Shown here: positions 25,655-33,796 of the stretch, in pieces
Layout: each line of letters begins with the position of its first letter
Position numbering within the stretch: the stretch's first letter is position 1
Assembly (NCBI GenBank): GCA_965247775.1
Contig: OZ252031.1
Location: 868,001 to 932,000 of the forward strand
Length of the DNA: 64,000 nucleotides
Reading direction: 5' to 3'
Source: G965247775 sp965247775
Lineage (GTDB): Bacteria; Chloroflexota; Dehalococcoidia; Bin125
The notes under the pieces: generated by a model
What the model was told of the DNA's origin: nothing
Database searches by the model: none
What the model saw: the letters and a program-made list of their open reading frames with translations, nothing else
Translations under genes and position numbers: made by a program

Positions 25655-26629
25655 CTACGTCGTCAGGACGATCTTGCCGAAGACGGAGCCGGTCATGAGC
25701 TGGTTGTGTGAGCGCGCGGCCTCGGCCAGGGGCACGGTTTCGCCGACGGTGGCGCGGACGGCGCCGCGTTCGAGCAGGGCACCGCACTCGCGCAGCATGG
25801 CCGGGAAGACGGCGTCGGCGTTGAAGAGACTGAAGCCGAGCACGTCGATGTTCTTGGAGTAGAAAGGGGGGTAGGTGACGCTGCCGGCGGTGTTTTTGCC
25901 GGTGCCGGCGCCGAGCAGGACCAGCCGTCCGAAGGGCCGCAGGGCCTGACAGTCCTTGTCGAAGTTGTCGGTGGCGACCATCTCCAGCACCAGGTCCACG
26001 CCGCGGCCGCCGGTTTCGGCCAGGCAGCGTTCGGCGAAATCCTCCTGGCGGTAGTTGATGACGATGTCGGCGCCGAAGCCGCGGGCGAAGTCGGCTTTGG
26101 CCTCCGAGCTGACCGTGGTGATGACGCGGGCGCCGGCGGCTTTGGCGATCTGGATGCCCATCACGCCGACGCCGCCCGCACCGGCGTGGATCAGCACGGT
26201 TTCGCCCACGTGCAGGGCTCCGCGGTGGATGAGTCCGTAGTAGGCCGTGTAGAGCACGACCGGCAGGGAGCCGCCTTCCTCCCAACTGAGGTTGGCCGGG
26301 AGCGCGGCGGTGCGGCCGGCGTCGAGCAGGGCTTGCTCGGCGTAGCTGCCGCTGGCCGCGGATCCGTAGACGCGGTCGCCGGGGGTCAGATCCTCGACGC
26401 CCGGCCCGATGGCCCGCACTTCGCCGGCGGCGTCGATGCCGGGGGTCCAGGGGAGCTGCATGAGTCGCGCGCGGGGGTGGTTGCCGCTGCGGAGGGCGGC
26501 GTCGACGGGGTTGATGCCGGCGGCCTTGACCGCCACCAGCACCTGGCCCGGCCCGGGCTGCATGTCTGGCGCGTCTTCCAGGCGCATGACTTCCGGATCG
26601 CCGAACTCGTGGACGCGGATCGCTTGCAT
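25655..26629 (-). CDS. Zinc-independent quinone oxidoreductase (MDR family)
   Basis: 324 aa. GroES-like N-terminus (VHEFGDPEVMRLEDAP, AAGINPVDAALRSG), followed by the Rossmann motif HAGAGGVGVMGIQIAK. The catalytic-zinc ligands of alcohol dehydrogenases and the structural Cys cluster are absent, as in NADPH:quinone reductases. Reduces quinones or enones with NADPH. ATG 26629 is preceded by GAGGAGCC. TATCAT (minus strand) lies at 26653-26658. It is divergent from the Fur-family gene. Confidence 0.85.
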   Translation of the reverse strand: MQAIRVHEFGDPEVMRLEDAPDMQPGPGQVLVAVKAAGINPVDAALRSGNHPRARLMQLPWTPGIDAAGEVRAIGPGVEDLTPGDRVYGSAASGSYAEQALLDAGRTAALPANLSWEEGGSLPVVLYTAYYGLIHRGALHVGETVLIHAGAGGVGVMGIQIAKAAGARVITTVSSEAKADFARGFGADIVINYRQEDFAERCLAETGGRGVDLVLEMVATDNFDKDCQALRPFGRLVLLGAGTGKNTAGSVTYPPFYSKNIDVLGFSLFNADAVFPAMLRECGALLERGAVRATVGETVPLAEAARSHNQLMTGSVFGKIVLTT

Positions 26630-26697
26630 GGCGGCTCCTCTCGCGCGGGGTGATGATAGCCCCTCCGTCCGCCGGCGCCGGGCGGGCAGGGAGGGCA

Positions 26698-26703
26698 TAG
26701 AAT
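26698..26703 (+). promoter_or_regulatory. -10-like element TAGAAT 7 nt before the fur-family GTG
   Basis: TAGAAT ends 7 nt before the GTG at 26711, consistent with a leaderless transcript. Confidence 0.45.
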
Positions 26704-26710
26704 TGCGCGA

Positions 26711-27232
26711 GTGGCGACGGCGATCGTCGCGCGAGCCGGGAGCGGGTGTGTGCCGAGCGAGCGAGAGCGTTCAGGCATCGGCAGCAGGGACGGGGCCGCG
26801 TTAGACGGGGTGGTGGGGGCGCGCTTGCTGGAGGCCGGGCAGCGTTATTCGCCGGGGCGGAGGAGGCTGGTGGGAGTGCTGGGACGGGCGCCGCGCCCAC
26901 TGACTTCGCCGGAGATCGCGGCGGCGGAGCCGGCGCTGGCGCTGAGTTCCGTCTACCGCAACCTGGCGGTATTGGTGGCGGCGGGCGTCGTGCGGCGGCT
27001 GGCCACCCACGAGGACACGGCCAAGTACGAGCTGGCGGAGAGTCTGACCCGGCATCACCACCACCTGATCTGCGATCGCTGCGGGGAGGTGCTGGACTAC
27101 GAGGCGCCGCCCGGGCTGGAGGAGCGGCTGGCCCGCGCCGTGGAGGCCGTGGCGGAGGAGACGGGCTTTCGGCCGCGGGCGCACACGATGGAGATTTTGG
27201 GGCTGTGCGGTCGCTGCGCGGGGAGCGGCTGA
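26711..27232 (+). CDS. Fur-family metal-responsive repressor (Zur-like)
   Basis: 173 aa. Winged-helix domain with LTSPEIAAAEPALALSSVYR and NLAVLVAAGVVRRL, then the metal site HHHHLICDRCGEV. Structural Zn cysteines are Cys121/Cys124 and Cys166/Cys169 (CGRC). The N-terminal 30 residues are unusual, and initiation could lie further in. A palindrome of Fur type stands 48 bp downstream before a ZnuA-like gene, which supports a zinc-sensing role over iron. Metal specificity cannot be read from sequence alone. Confidence 0.85.
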   Translation: MATAIVARAGSGCVPSERERSGIGSRDGAALDGVVGARLLEAGQRYSPGRRRLVGVLGRAPRPLTSPEIAAAEPALALSSVYRNLAVLVAAGVVRRLATHEDTAKYELAESLTRHHHHLICDRCGEVLDYEAPPGLEERLARAVEAVAEETGFRPRAHTMEILGLCGRCAGSG

Positions 27233-27279
27233 GGGAGTGGGGTGGGTGGCGGCTCCAGGGTGGATTGGGCGCCTTTTGC

Positions 27280-27298
27280 GCGAATGATTCTCATTGTC
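27280..27298. promoter_or_regulatory. Fur/Zur-type operator
   Basis: GCGAATGATTCTCATTGTC matches the 19-bp Fur/Zur consensus layout with inverted ATGA/TCAT cores. It abuts a TATTCT -10-like element at 27300-27305. It is placed so that repressor binding would block znuA transcription. Confidence 0.75.
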
Positions 27299-27299
27299 G

Positions 27300-27305
27300 T
27301 ATTCT
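27300..27305 (+). promoter_or_regulatory. -10-like element TATTCT of znuA
   Basis: TATTCT directly follows the operator and lies 75 nt before the ATG at 27381. Confidence 0.45.
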
Positions 27306-27380
27306 CTGCGACACAGTTGTGCCGGTCGACGTCACGGTCGGCGCGCCGGCGGGTGCGAGGGTGGAGCGGGGGAAGGCGCG

Positions 27381-28439
27381 ATGCGGCGCGGGTGGTCGTT
27401 GGGGCGACGCCACTGGGCGGTGGCACTGGCGCTGCTGCTGCTGGCGGCGGTCGCCGTGGCGTGTGGAGACGAAGCCGATGCGGACGCGCCCGATTCGTCG
27501 CGCGGGGGACTGCGGGTGGTGGTATCGACGGCGGTGATCGCGGACTGGGTGGGGGAGGTCGGGGGCGAGCGGGTGGTGGTGACGGCGCTCGCTTCGCGCG
27601 GTCGCGACGCGCACACGTTGCAGCTCGATCCGAGCCAGGTCGTCGCGATCGGGCGGGCGGACCTCGTGATCCTGAACGGCGCTGGGCTGGAGGCGGGCTT
27701 CGAGGGGGTGATCGAGGAGAACGCGGCGGGGGAGATCCTGGTGCTGGCAGAGGGGCTCGATCTGGCGGGTTTCTCCGGGGGCGTTGGGGAGGGTGGAGAG
27801 GCGGGGCGCGATCCGCACTTCTGGCTGGACCCGGATCTTGCGATTCGCGCCGTGGAGCGCGTCCGCGAGGCGCTCAGCACGGCAGACCGGGAGGGCGCGG
27901 TGACGTACCGGGCGGGGGCCGAGGCCTACGTGGCGCGGGTCCGCGCCGTCGACGCCGCGATCGGGGCGCAGCTCGCGGCGCTGCCGCCGGCAGGCCGCGT
28001 GCTGGTGACCTTCCACGACGCCTACGGCTACTTCGCGCGTCACTACGGCCTGACCGTGCTGGGGATCGTCGTGGAGGGGCCAGCGGAGGAGCCGAGCGCG
28101 GGCGAGCTGGCGGCGTTGATCGAGAGGATGCGCGGGGCCGGGGCGCCGGCGATCTACCGGGAGCCACAGTTCAACGCGCGGGTGGTCGATCAGGTGGCGG
28201 CGGAGACGGGGGCCGTCGTGCGGACGATCTACTCGCTGCCGGTGGGCGATGTGGTGACGTACTTGGACGTGTTGCGCGCGAACGGGGCGGCTATCGTGGG
28301 GGGTGGCGTGGGCGGGGGATCGCCGGGGCGGGCGGGTACGCTGCCGGCATGGGCGCAGGATCCGGGCGCAGTGGAGGAGGCCGTGCTGGTGGTTGCGCAG
28401 ACGGACGCGGCGCCCGCAACCGTTCAGGCGTCACCGTGA
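27381..28439 (+). CDS. znuA: Zinc/manganese ABC transporter substrate-binding lipoprotein (ZnuA-like)
   Basis: 352 aa. Lipobox VAVAC ends at Cys28. Cluster A-I fold with likely metal ligands His in GRDAHTLQLDPSQV, His in DPHFWLDPDLA and His in FHDAYGYFARHYGL, plus acidic EPQFNARVVDQVA. The His-rich loop of ZnuA is short and Gly-rich. The start ATG 27381 is preferred over 27294 because it begins a proper signal peptide, with GGGGGAAGG upstream. The ATPase and permease genes are not adjacent. Operator and regulator placement support zinc scavenging. Confidence 0.82.
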   Translation: MRRGWSLGRRHWAVALALLLLAAVAVACGDEADADAPDSSRGGLRVVVSTAVIADWVGEVGGERVVVTALASRGRDAHTLQLDPSQVVAIGRADLVILNGAGLEAGFEGVIEENAAGEILVLAEGLDLAGFSGGVGEGGEAGRDPHFWLDPDLAIRAVERVREALSTADREGAVTYRAGAEAYVARVRAVDAAIGAQLAALPPAGRVLVTFHDAYGYFARHYGLTVLGIVVEGPAEEPSAGELAALIERMRGAGAPAIYREPQFNARVVDQVAAETGAVVRTIYSLPVGDVVTYLDVLRANGAAIVGGGVGGGSPGRAGTLPAWAQDPGAVEEAVLVVAQTDAAPATVQASP

Positions 28440-28504
28440 GTCGCCGCACGCGCCCCCCGGGGCCCCGGCAGGGGATCTGGAGCATCCGCTCCCTGGACAC
28501 GCTC

Positions 28505-28917
28505 ATGTCCGCCACGCTGATGCTGTCCAAAGGCGCGTCGCCAGGCCTCCGCGGCCTTCCCGGACGTGCTTCCGCCGGGAACGGCCTTCCCCGCGATGCG
28601 TCTAGAGACGAGGGACGGGCGCACGGTCAACACCGCCGACTGCAAGGGGCCGAGGTACTTCGTGGTGATGACGGGGGCGATCACTTGACCGCCTTCCCGG
28701 CGGCAGGCGCCGCTGTTCGAGCAGTTGCAGGGGGAGTACGGCGATCGCGACGTGGAGGTGTTGCCCCTCTCCGTCCGTGAGCCGCATCCCGGCGAGCGCG
28801 CCTTCAGGCAGTCCGCGCAGCCCGGGCGCTACGAGGAGCGCATGGCCCATGCGCAGGAGGTTGGTGGAAAAGAAGGGCAACAATGTTGCGTTTCGGTGGG
28901 GCGGCGGCGCGGGGCGC
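28505..28917 (+). pseudogene. Deiodinase-like thioredoxin-fold remnant with TGA at the active-site Cys/Sec codon
   Basis: The frame reads FPAMRLETRDGRTVNTADCKGP, then RYFVVMTGAIT, a TGA at 28686-28688, then PPSRRQAPLFEQLQGEYGDR, VEVLPLSVREPHPGE and YEERMAHAQE. This is the layout of iodothyronine-deiodinase-like redoxins, whose active site is GS(C/I)T(Cys or Sec)PP. TGA falls exactly at that residue. The N-terminus (MSATLMLSKGA at ATG 28505) is in another frame. The C-terminal third is lost against the aldo/keto reductase gene. Two GC hairpins follow the TGA (28689-28703, 28700-28713). It is either a decayed Cys gene or a truncated selenoprotein gene. Confidence 0.6.
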
Positions 28918-29868
28918 CTAGGCGTCGACGTACTGCATCATGGGGGCCGGGTAGCGCGCGCCCTGGACGGTGGAGCCGGCCAGGACGCTCTCGACGGCGC
29001 GGCGGGTGTCGGCGGTGAGGACGAGGTCCGCGGCGGCGGCGTTGGAGTCGAGGTGGGCTTGGCGGCGGGTGCCGGGGATGGCGACGATGTGCGGGCGCTG
29101 GGCGAGCACCCAGGCGAGGGCGAGCTGGGAGGTACTGAGGCCGAGGCCGGCGGCGATGGCGCCGATCTCGTCGGCGATGCGGGCGTTCTCGCGCAGGGTG
29201 TCTTCCTGGAAGCGGGGCATGCTGATGCGGTTGTCACCCTCGCTGAGGCCGGCGTGCGAGTCCAGGCCGCCGAGCAGCCCGCGGGCGATGGGGCTGTAGG
29301 CGACGAAGCCGATGCCGAGTTGGTCGCAGGTGTCGAAGACGCCATTGTGCTCGTGATCGCGCGTAAACATGGAGTACTCGGACTGGATGGCCGTGATGGG
29401 ATGGACGGCGTGGGCACGGCGGATCGTGGCGGCGGCGGCCTCGGAGAGGCCCAGGTAACGGACTTTGCCTTCTTGCACGAGTTGGGCCATTGCGCCGACC
29501 GTTTCTTCGATGGGGGTGTCGGGATCGACGCGGTGGAGGTAGTAGAGGTCGACGTAGTCGGTGTTGAGCCGCTGCAGGCTGCCTTCGATGGAGGCGCGCA
29601 CCCGGTCCGGCTTGCCGCGGCCGCCGAAGGCGACGCCGGGCTGGGGGCGGCCGCCGGCGAACTTGGTGGCCAGGAAGACCTGGTGGCGGCGGCCGGCGAT
29701 GGCCGTGGCGACGATCTCTTCGCAGTGGCCGGCGCCGTAGCCCTCGGCGGTGTCGATGTGGTAGCAGCCGACGTCGAGGGCGTGGGCGGCGGTGGCGGCG
29801 GCGTCGGCGTCGGTGATGGAGCCGTAGGGGCCGGCCAGGCTCATTGCGCCGTAGCCGACGGCGGGCAC
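28918..29868 (-). CDS. Aldo/keto reductase
   Basis: 316 aa as written from a GTG at 29868. The catalytic tetrad is Asp39, Tyr44 (DTAEGYG), Lys69 (ATKFAGG) and His112 (YLHRVDPDTPI). The C-terminal NADP-binding IPGTRRQAHLDSNAAA is present. The best match to relatives begins about 14 residues earlier (RTLGPNGPPVPAVG), but no ATG, GTG or TTG exists in frame there, so either a rare start is used or the N-terminus is trimmed. Reduces aldehydes or ketones with NADPH. Substrate unknown. Confidence 0.82.
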   Translation of the reverse strand: MPAVGYGAMSLAGPYGSITDADAAATAAHALDVGCYHIDTAEGYGAGHCEEIVATAIAGRRHQVFLATKFAGGRPQPGVAFGGRGKPDRVRASIEGSLQRLNTDYVDLYYLHRVDPDTPIEETVGAMAQLVQEGKVRYLGLSEAAAATIRRAHAVHPITAIQSEYSMFTRDHEHNGVFDTCDQLGIGFVAYSPIARGLLGGLDSHAGLSEGDNRISMPRFQEDTLRENARIADEIGAIAAGLGLSTSQLALAWVLAQRPHIVAIPGTRRQAHLDSNAAAADLVLTADTRRAVESVLAGSTVQGARYPAPMMQYVDA

Positions 29869-30020
29869 GGGGGGACCGTTGGGGCCGAGCGTACGTTCTT
29901 GCGTCGTGAGGGTCCTTTCGCGTCCGGCGGGGAGGTTGGGGCAGGCCCGTGGACCCCGGCCGGGCTGATTCTAGCGATGCGCGGGGTGGCGCGGCGGCGC
30001 CGGCGTTACAGAAACGGGGG

Positions 30021-31244
30021 CTACAGGAGCAGGCGCTCTTCGTACTCGACGCGGGAGAGGATGCGGGCGTCGCCCTCGGTGATGAGGATCATGTCCTCGA
30101 TGCGGACGCCGCCGCCGCCGCGCACGCCCTCGACCCAGACGAGGGGCTCGACGGCGAAGACCATGCCGGGCTGGAAGGGGATGACGCCGGCGCCGGGCAT
30201 CGTCTCGCCGATGTAGGGCGGTTCGTTTGCGCCCATGCCGATGCCGTGGCCGATGAAGAGGCTGAAGAGGCGATCCTCCAGGCCGTGGTCGGCGATTTTG
30301 GCGATGATGGCGTCGGCGGCGTCCTGGTTGGTGGCGCCGGGGCGCATCGTGGCGACGCCAGCCATGAGGCCCTCGTAGACGGCGGTGTAGATCTTCTTTT
30401 GCTGGAGCGAGGGCGCATTGACGATGGTCGTGCGGCCGATGTCGGCGAAGTAGCCGTTCCACATTGCGCCGATATCGATGAAGCAGAGGTCGCCGTTGCG
30501 CATGATTTTGTCGGAGCAGATGCGGTGCGGGGGCGACATGTGCTCGCCGGTGGCGACGTAGGGGGTGACGACGTGGGCGAGTTCGCCGCCCATGTAGTAG
30601 AGGGTCTGCATGGCGTCGCCGGCGACGTCCTGCTCGCGGCGGCCGGCGCGGGTCTCGTCGAGAGCGCGCTGTGTGACGCAGTCGCCGATGGCGCAGGACT
30701 CCTCGATGATGGCGATCTCCTCGTCGTGCTTGATCAGGCGGGCGGCCTGCATGACGGCGTCGCCGTCGACGAGGTCGACGTTGGGGAGGTGGCGCTCGAC
30801 GGAGCGGATGAAGGAGAGGTTGGCCATGTCCAGGCCGAGCCGCTTGCCGTCCAGGCCGAGGTTGGCGATCTCGGAGGAGAGGGTGGTCTGGACGAAGCCG
30901 TCGACGAGCTGCGGCTGCTCCATGATGGGGATGGCGTGGATGCCGCTGATCCAAGGCATGCCGAACTTGGCCTTGTCGACCTCGCCGCCGGAGGCGAGCA
31001 GGATGGGATCGCCGGATTGGGGCAGGAGGACGCCGTTGAGGGAGGTGCTCTTGCCCGCGATGAGCTGGGCCTTGAGCGAAGTCAGGTAGCGGACGTTCTC
31101 GTCCTTCCAGAGGAGGAGGCCGTCGATGCCCTGGTCGCGCATGGCGGCCTGGGCGCTGTGCAGGCGTTTGCGGCGCAGGGCGGGGAAGTCGTAGCGCTCT
31201 TCCCAGTCGACGGCCGCCTGTCCTTTGCCGTAGGTCGCCGCCAT
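30021..31244 (-). CDS. M24-family aminopeptidase (Xaa-Pro type)
   Basis: 407 aa. N-terminal creatinase-like domain, then a pita-bread domain with dinuclear metal ligands: two Asp in DIGAMWNGYFADIGR, His in GHGIGMGANEPP, Glu in FAVEPLVW and Glu in GGVRIEDMILITE. Typical of Xaa-Pro peptidases or related hydrolases. GGAGGAGCGGCG precedes the ATG. It follows the PPOX gene by 32 bp and may share its transcript. Confidence 0.84.
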   Translation of the reverse strand: MAATYGKGQAAVDWEERYDFPALRRKRLHSAQAAMRDQGIDGLLLWKDENVRYLTSLKAQLIAGKSTSLNGVLLPQSGDPILLASGGEVDKAKFGMPWISGIHAIPIMEQPQLVDGFVQTTLSSEIANLGLDGKRLGLDMANLSFIRSVERHLPNVDLVDGDAVMQAARLIKHDEEIAIIEESCAIGDCVTQRALDETRAGRREQDVAGDAMQTLYYMGGELAHVVTPYVATGEHMSPPHRICSDKIMRNGDLCFIDIGAMWNGYFADIGRTTIVNAPSLQQKKIYTAVYEGLMAGVATMRPGATNQDAADAIIAKIADHGLEDRLFSLFIGHGIGMGANEPPYIGETMPGAGVIPFQPGMVFAVEPLVWVEGVRGGGGVRIEDMILITEGDARILSRVEYEERLLL

Positions 31245-31276
31245 CGCCGCTCCTCCGCGCCGCCCGACGGCGGGGA

Positions 31277-31912
31277 TTAGTAGAGTTCGTTTTTGTAGCC
31301 GTTGTCGATGTAGCGCTGGATCTCTTCGACGCTCTCCGGCAGGTCGCGCTGGCCCTTGATCATCTCGGCGAAGGAGGGGAAATCGCCCAGGTCGGGCCAC
31401 TGCTCGGCGTCCCAGAGGTCGGCGCGGATGATGCACTTGGCGCAGTGCAGGAACGTCTCCTCCAGGCTGACGACGATGGCGAACTGGGGCGGCTTGCCGT
31501 TGACGGCCATGCTGTGGCGCAGGTCGGTGTCGCGGACGATCTGGGCGGGGCCGTTGATGCGCAGGGTCTCGCCGCTGCCCGGCACGAGGAAGAGGGTGCC
31601 GACCTGGGGGTTGCTCAGGATGTTGAGGAAGCCGAAGCCGAGCTTGTTGCCGAGCCGGTCGGGGATGGCGATGGTGCTGTCGTCGAGGATCTGGACGAAG
31701 CCGGGGGCGTCGCCCTTGGGGGAGACGTCGACGCGTCCGGCGGCGTCGGAGGTGGCGAGGAGGATGAAGGGGGAGTGGGCGATGAAGCGCCGGGAGTACT
31801 CGTCCAGGGTGGGGCGGACTTTCTCGACCACCATCTGGCGGGGGTGTCCTAGCACCTCGCGTAGCTGCTCTTCGCTGGTGATGACGTCTTGGAACCGTTG
31901 TGCGCTGACCAT
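31277..31912 (-). CDS. PPOX-class FMN-dependent flavoprotein
   Basis: 211 aa split-barrel flavoprotein. FILLATSDAAGRVDVSPKGDAPGF, AIPDRLGNKLGFGFLNILSNPQVGTLFLVPG and LRINGPAQIVRD are the DR_2398/MSMEG_1061-type signature. Binds FMN; the substrate is unknown. Start ATG 31912 (MVSAQRF). It lies between a carboxyltransferase and a peptidase gene in one orientation. Confidence 0.84.
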   Translation of the reverse strand: MVSAQRFQDVITSEEQLREVLGHPRQMVVEKVRPTLDEYSRRFIAHSPFILLATSDAAGRVDVSPKGDAPGFVQILDDSTIAIPDRLGNKLGFGFLNILSNPQVGTLFLVPGSGETLRINGPAQIVRDTDLRHSMAVNGKPPQFAIVVSLEETFLHCAKCIIRADLWDAEQWPDLGDFPSFAEMIKGQRDLPESVEEIQRYIDNGYKNELY

Positions 31913-31983
31913 GCCGCTGCCTCCTCGATCGCCTGCTTGGCGCTCCCGATAGCATAGCCGCCCGGCGGCGCGGGTCCGGGGGG

Positions 31984-33537
31984 CTAGGGGCGCATCGCGG
32001 TCCAGGTGGAGGGGCCGGTGTCGCGCAGGGGCGCGGCGAGGTTGGCGAACTCGCAGAGCAAGGGGCGGGTGTCGCGGGGATCGATGATCTCCTCGATCCA
32101 GAAGGTTTCCGCGGAGCGGAAGGGGGATTGCAAGCGCTCCAAGTGCCCCTCGATCTCTTGCCGTTTGGCGTCGCGGTCGGGGGCGGCGTCGAGGTCGGCG
32201 CGGTAGGCGGCTTCGATGCCGCCTTCGAGGGGCAGGGAGCCCCAGTGGCCGGAGGGCCAGGCGTAGCGGTAGGAGAGGCGGTTGCTGCTCTGGTGGGCGC
32301 CGCCGGCGACGCCGAAGAGGTTGCGCACGATGACGGAGCACCAGGGGATGCGGGCCTGCCAGATGGCGGCCATGGCGCGGGCGCCGTGGCGGATGGTGGC
32401 TTCCTCCTCAGCCTGGCGGCCGATGAAGAAGCCGGGGCAGTCGGCGAGGTGGACGAGGGGGAGGTGGAAGGTCTGGGCGAGGTCGACGAAGCGGATGATT
32501 TTGTCGCAGGTGTCGGCGGTCCAGGCGCCGCCGTAGTGGTAGGGGTCGCCGGCCATGACGGCGACGGGCCAGCCGTCGAGGCGGGCAAAGCCGGTGATGA
32601 TGGCGCGGCCGAAGTCCCCCCCCATCTCGAAGAAGGAGCCCTGGTCCAGGAGGGTTTCGAGGATGCGGCGCATCTTGTAGGGCTTGCGGCGGTCGCGGGG
32701 GACAACGCCGAGGAGGAGGTCGTCGCGGCGCTGGGGGTCGTCGTTCTGGGGTCCGCGGGCGGGCAGGTCGTAGACGGAGGAGGGGAGGTAGGAGAGGAAG
32801 CGGCGGGTAGAGGCGAAGGCCGCTTGCTCGGAGGCGGCGATCTGGTCCACGGCGCCGCTGCGTGTGTGGATGCGGGCTCCGCCGAGGCTCTGCTTGTCGA
32901 CGTCCTGGCCGAGGCGCTGGACGAGGGGCGGGCCGGCGACGAAAAGGGCGGAGGTGTCTCGGACCATGACGGCGTAGTGGCTGGCGACGAGGTCGGCGGC
33001 GCCGAGGCCGGCGACGGAGCCGAGGCCGAGGGCGACGCGGGGGACAAGGCCGAGGTTGGCGAAGACGAGGCCGAAGCCCTCGACGGCGGGGACGTTGGCG
33101 CGCCCGCGCGTCTCGATGGTCTTGACGGATCCACCGCCGCCGGATCCTTCCACCAGGCGGATCATGGGCAGGCGCAGGTCATGGGCCATTTCTTCGGCCT
33201 GGGTGTGCTTGGCGGGGATGTTGGCGTCGGCGGAGCCGCCGCGGATGGTGAAGTCGTCGCCGGCGACCACGACGGGCCGGCCGTCGATGCGGCCGCGGCC
33301 GAAGATGAAGTTGGAGGGGGTGAGGGCTTGGAGGTTGCCGGCGTCGTCGTACTCGGCGGCGCCGGCGATGGCGCCGGTTTCGTGGAAGCTGCCGGGGTCG
33401 AGGAGGGCCTGGACGCGCTCGCGGACGGTGAGGCGGCCACCGTCATGCTGGCGCTGGACCTTGCCGGGGCCGCCCATGGCGTGTGCCATCGCCTCGCGGC
33501 GGCGAAGTTCGTCCAGTTCGGGCTGCCAGTCGCTCAT
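31984..33537 (-). CDS. Acyl-CoA carboxylase carboxyltransferase subunit
   Basis: 517 aa biotin-dependent carboxyltransferase with N- and C-terminal crotonase-like halves. Elements: MGGPGKVQRQHDGGRLTVRERV, GRGRIDGRPVVVAGDDFTIRGGS, GSVAGLGAADLVASHYAVMV, and late FADCPGFFIG-like LADCPGFFIGRQAE. Transfers carboxylate from biotin to an acyl-CoA (acetyl-, propionyl- or methylcrotonyl-). The biotin carboxylase partner is not in the window. TACCAT (minus strand) at 33585-33590 precedes it. Confidence 0.85.
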   Translation of the reverse strand: MSDWQPELDELRRREAMAHAMGGPGKVQRQHDGGRLTVRERVQALLDPGSFHETGAIAGAAEYDDAGNLQALTPSNFIFGRGRIDGRPVVVAGDDFTIRGGSADANIPAKHTQAEEMAHDLRLPMIRLVEGSGGGGSVKTIETRGRANVPAVEGFGLVFANLGLVPRVALGLGSVAGLGAADLVASHYAVMVRDTSALFVAGPPLVQRLGQDVDKQSLGGARIHTRSGAVDQIAASEQAAFASTRRFLSYLPSSVYDLPARGPQNDDPQRRDDLLLGVVPRDRRKPYKMRRILETLLDQGSFFEMGGDFGRAIITGFARLDGWPVAVMAGDPYHYGGAWTADTCDKIIRFVDLAQTFHLPLVHLADCPGFFIGRQAEEEATIRHGARAMAAIWQARIPWCSVIVRNLFGVAGGAHQSSNRLSYRYAWPSGHWGSLPLEGGIEAAYRADLDAAPDRDAKRQEIEGHLERLQSPFRSAETFWIEEIIDPRDTRPLLCEFANLAAPLRDTGPSTWTAMRP

Positions 33538-33559
33538 GGGGCCTCCGCAGCCATCCCCC

Positions 33560-33796
33560 GCGATCGAGAGGCAGGCCGCGGGCGATGGTAGCGGACGGAG
33601 TTCGCGGCCCGGGGCTTCCGTGGCGGGGATGGGGGAGGCGGCTCGATCAGGGGAACCTCCCGCACGGTGGGCGCGGAGGTGACGACGACGAAGCCGGCGC
33701 CGCGGACGATCGTGGGGGTGACGCGCAGGGTGCGGGGCAGATCGCGGCTGTCCAGGATCCCGACGCCGGGGGCGCTGTCCCAGGCCCGCGAGCGCG
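33560..33796 (-). other. Possible short gene remnant
   Basis: A minus-strand frame reads GILDSRDLPRTLRVTPTIVR, GAGFVVVTSAPTVREVPLIE, then a Pro-rich tail. It has no plausible start codon. It is protein-like, but the family is not recognised. Confidence 0.22.

Noticed and set aside
30021..33134. A single 1037-aa protein on the minus strand
   Set aside because: Only its last 407 residues are a real protein (M24 peptidase). The upstream part is an out-of-frame shadow of the PPOX and carboxyltransferase genes.
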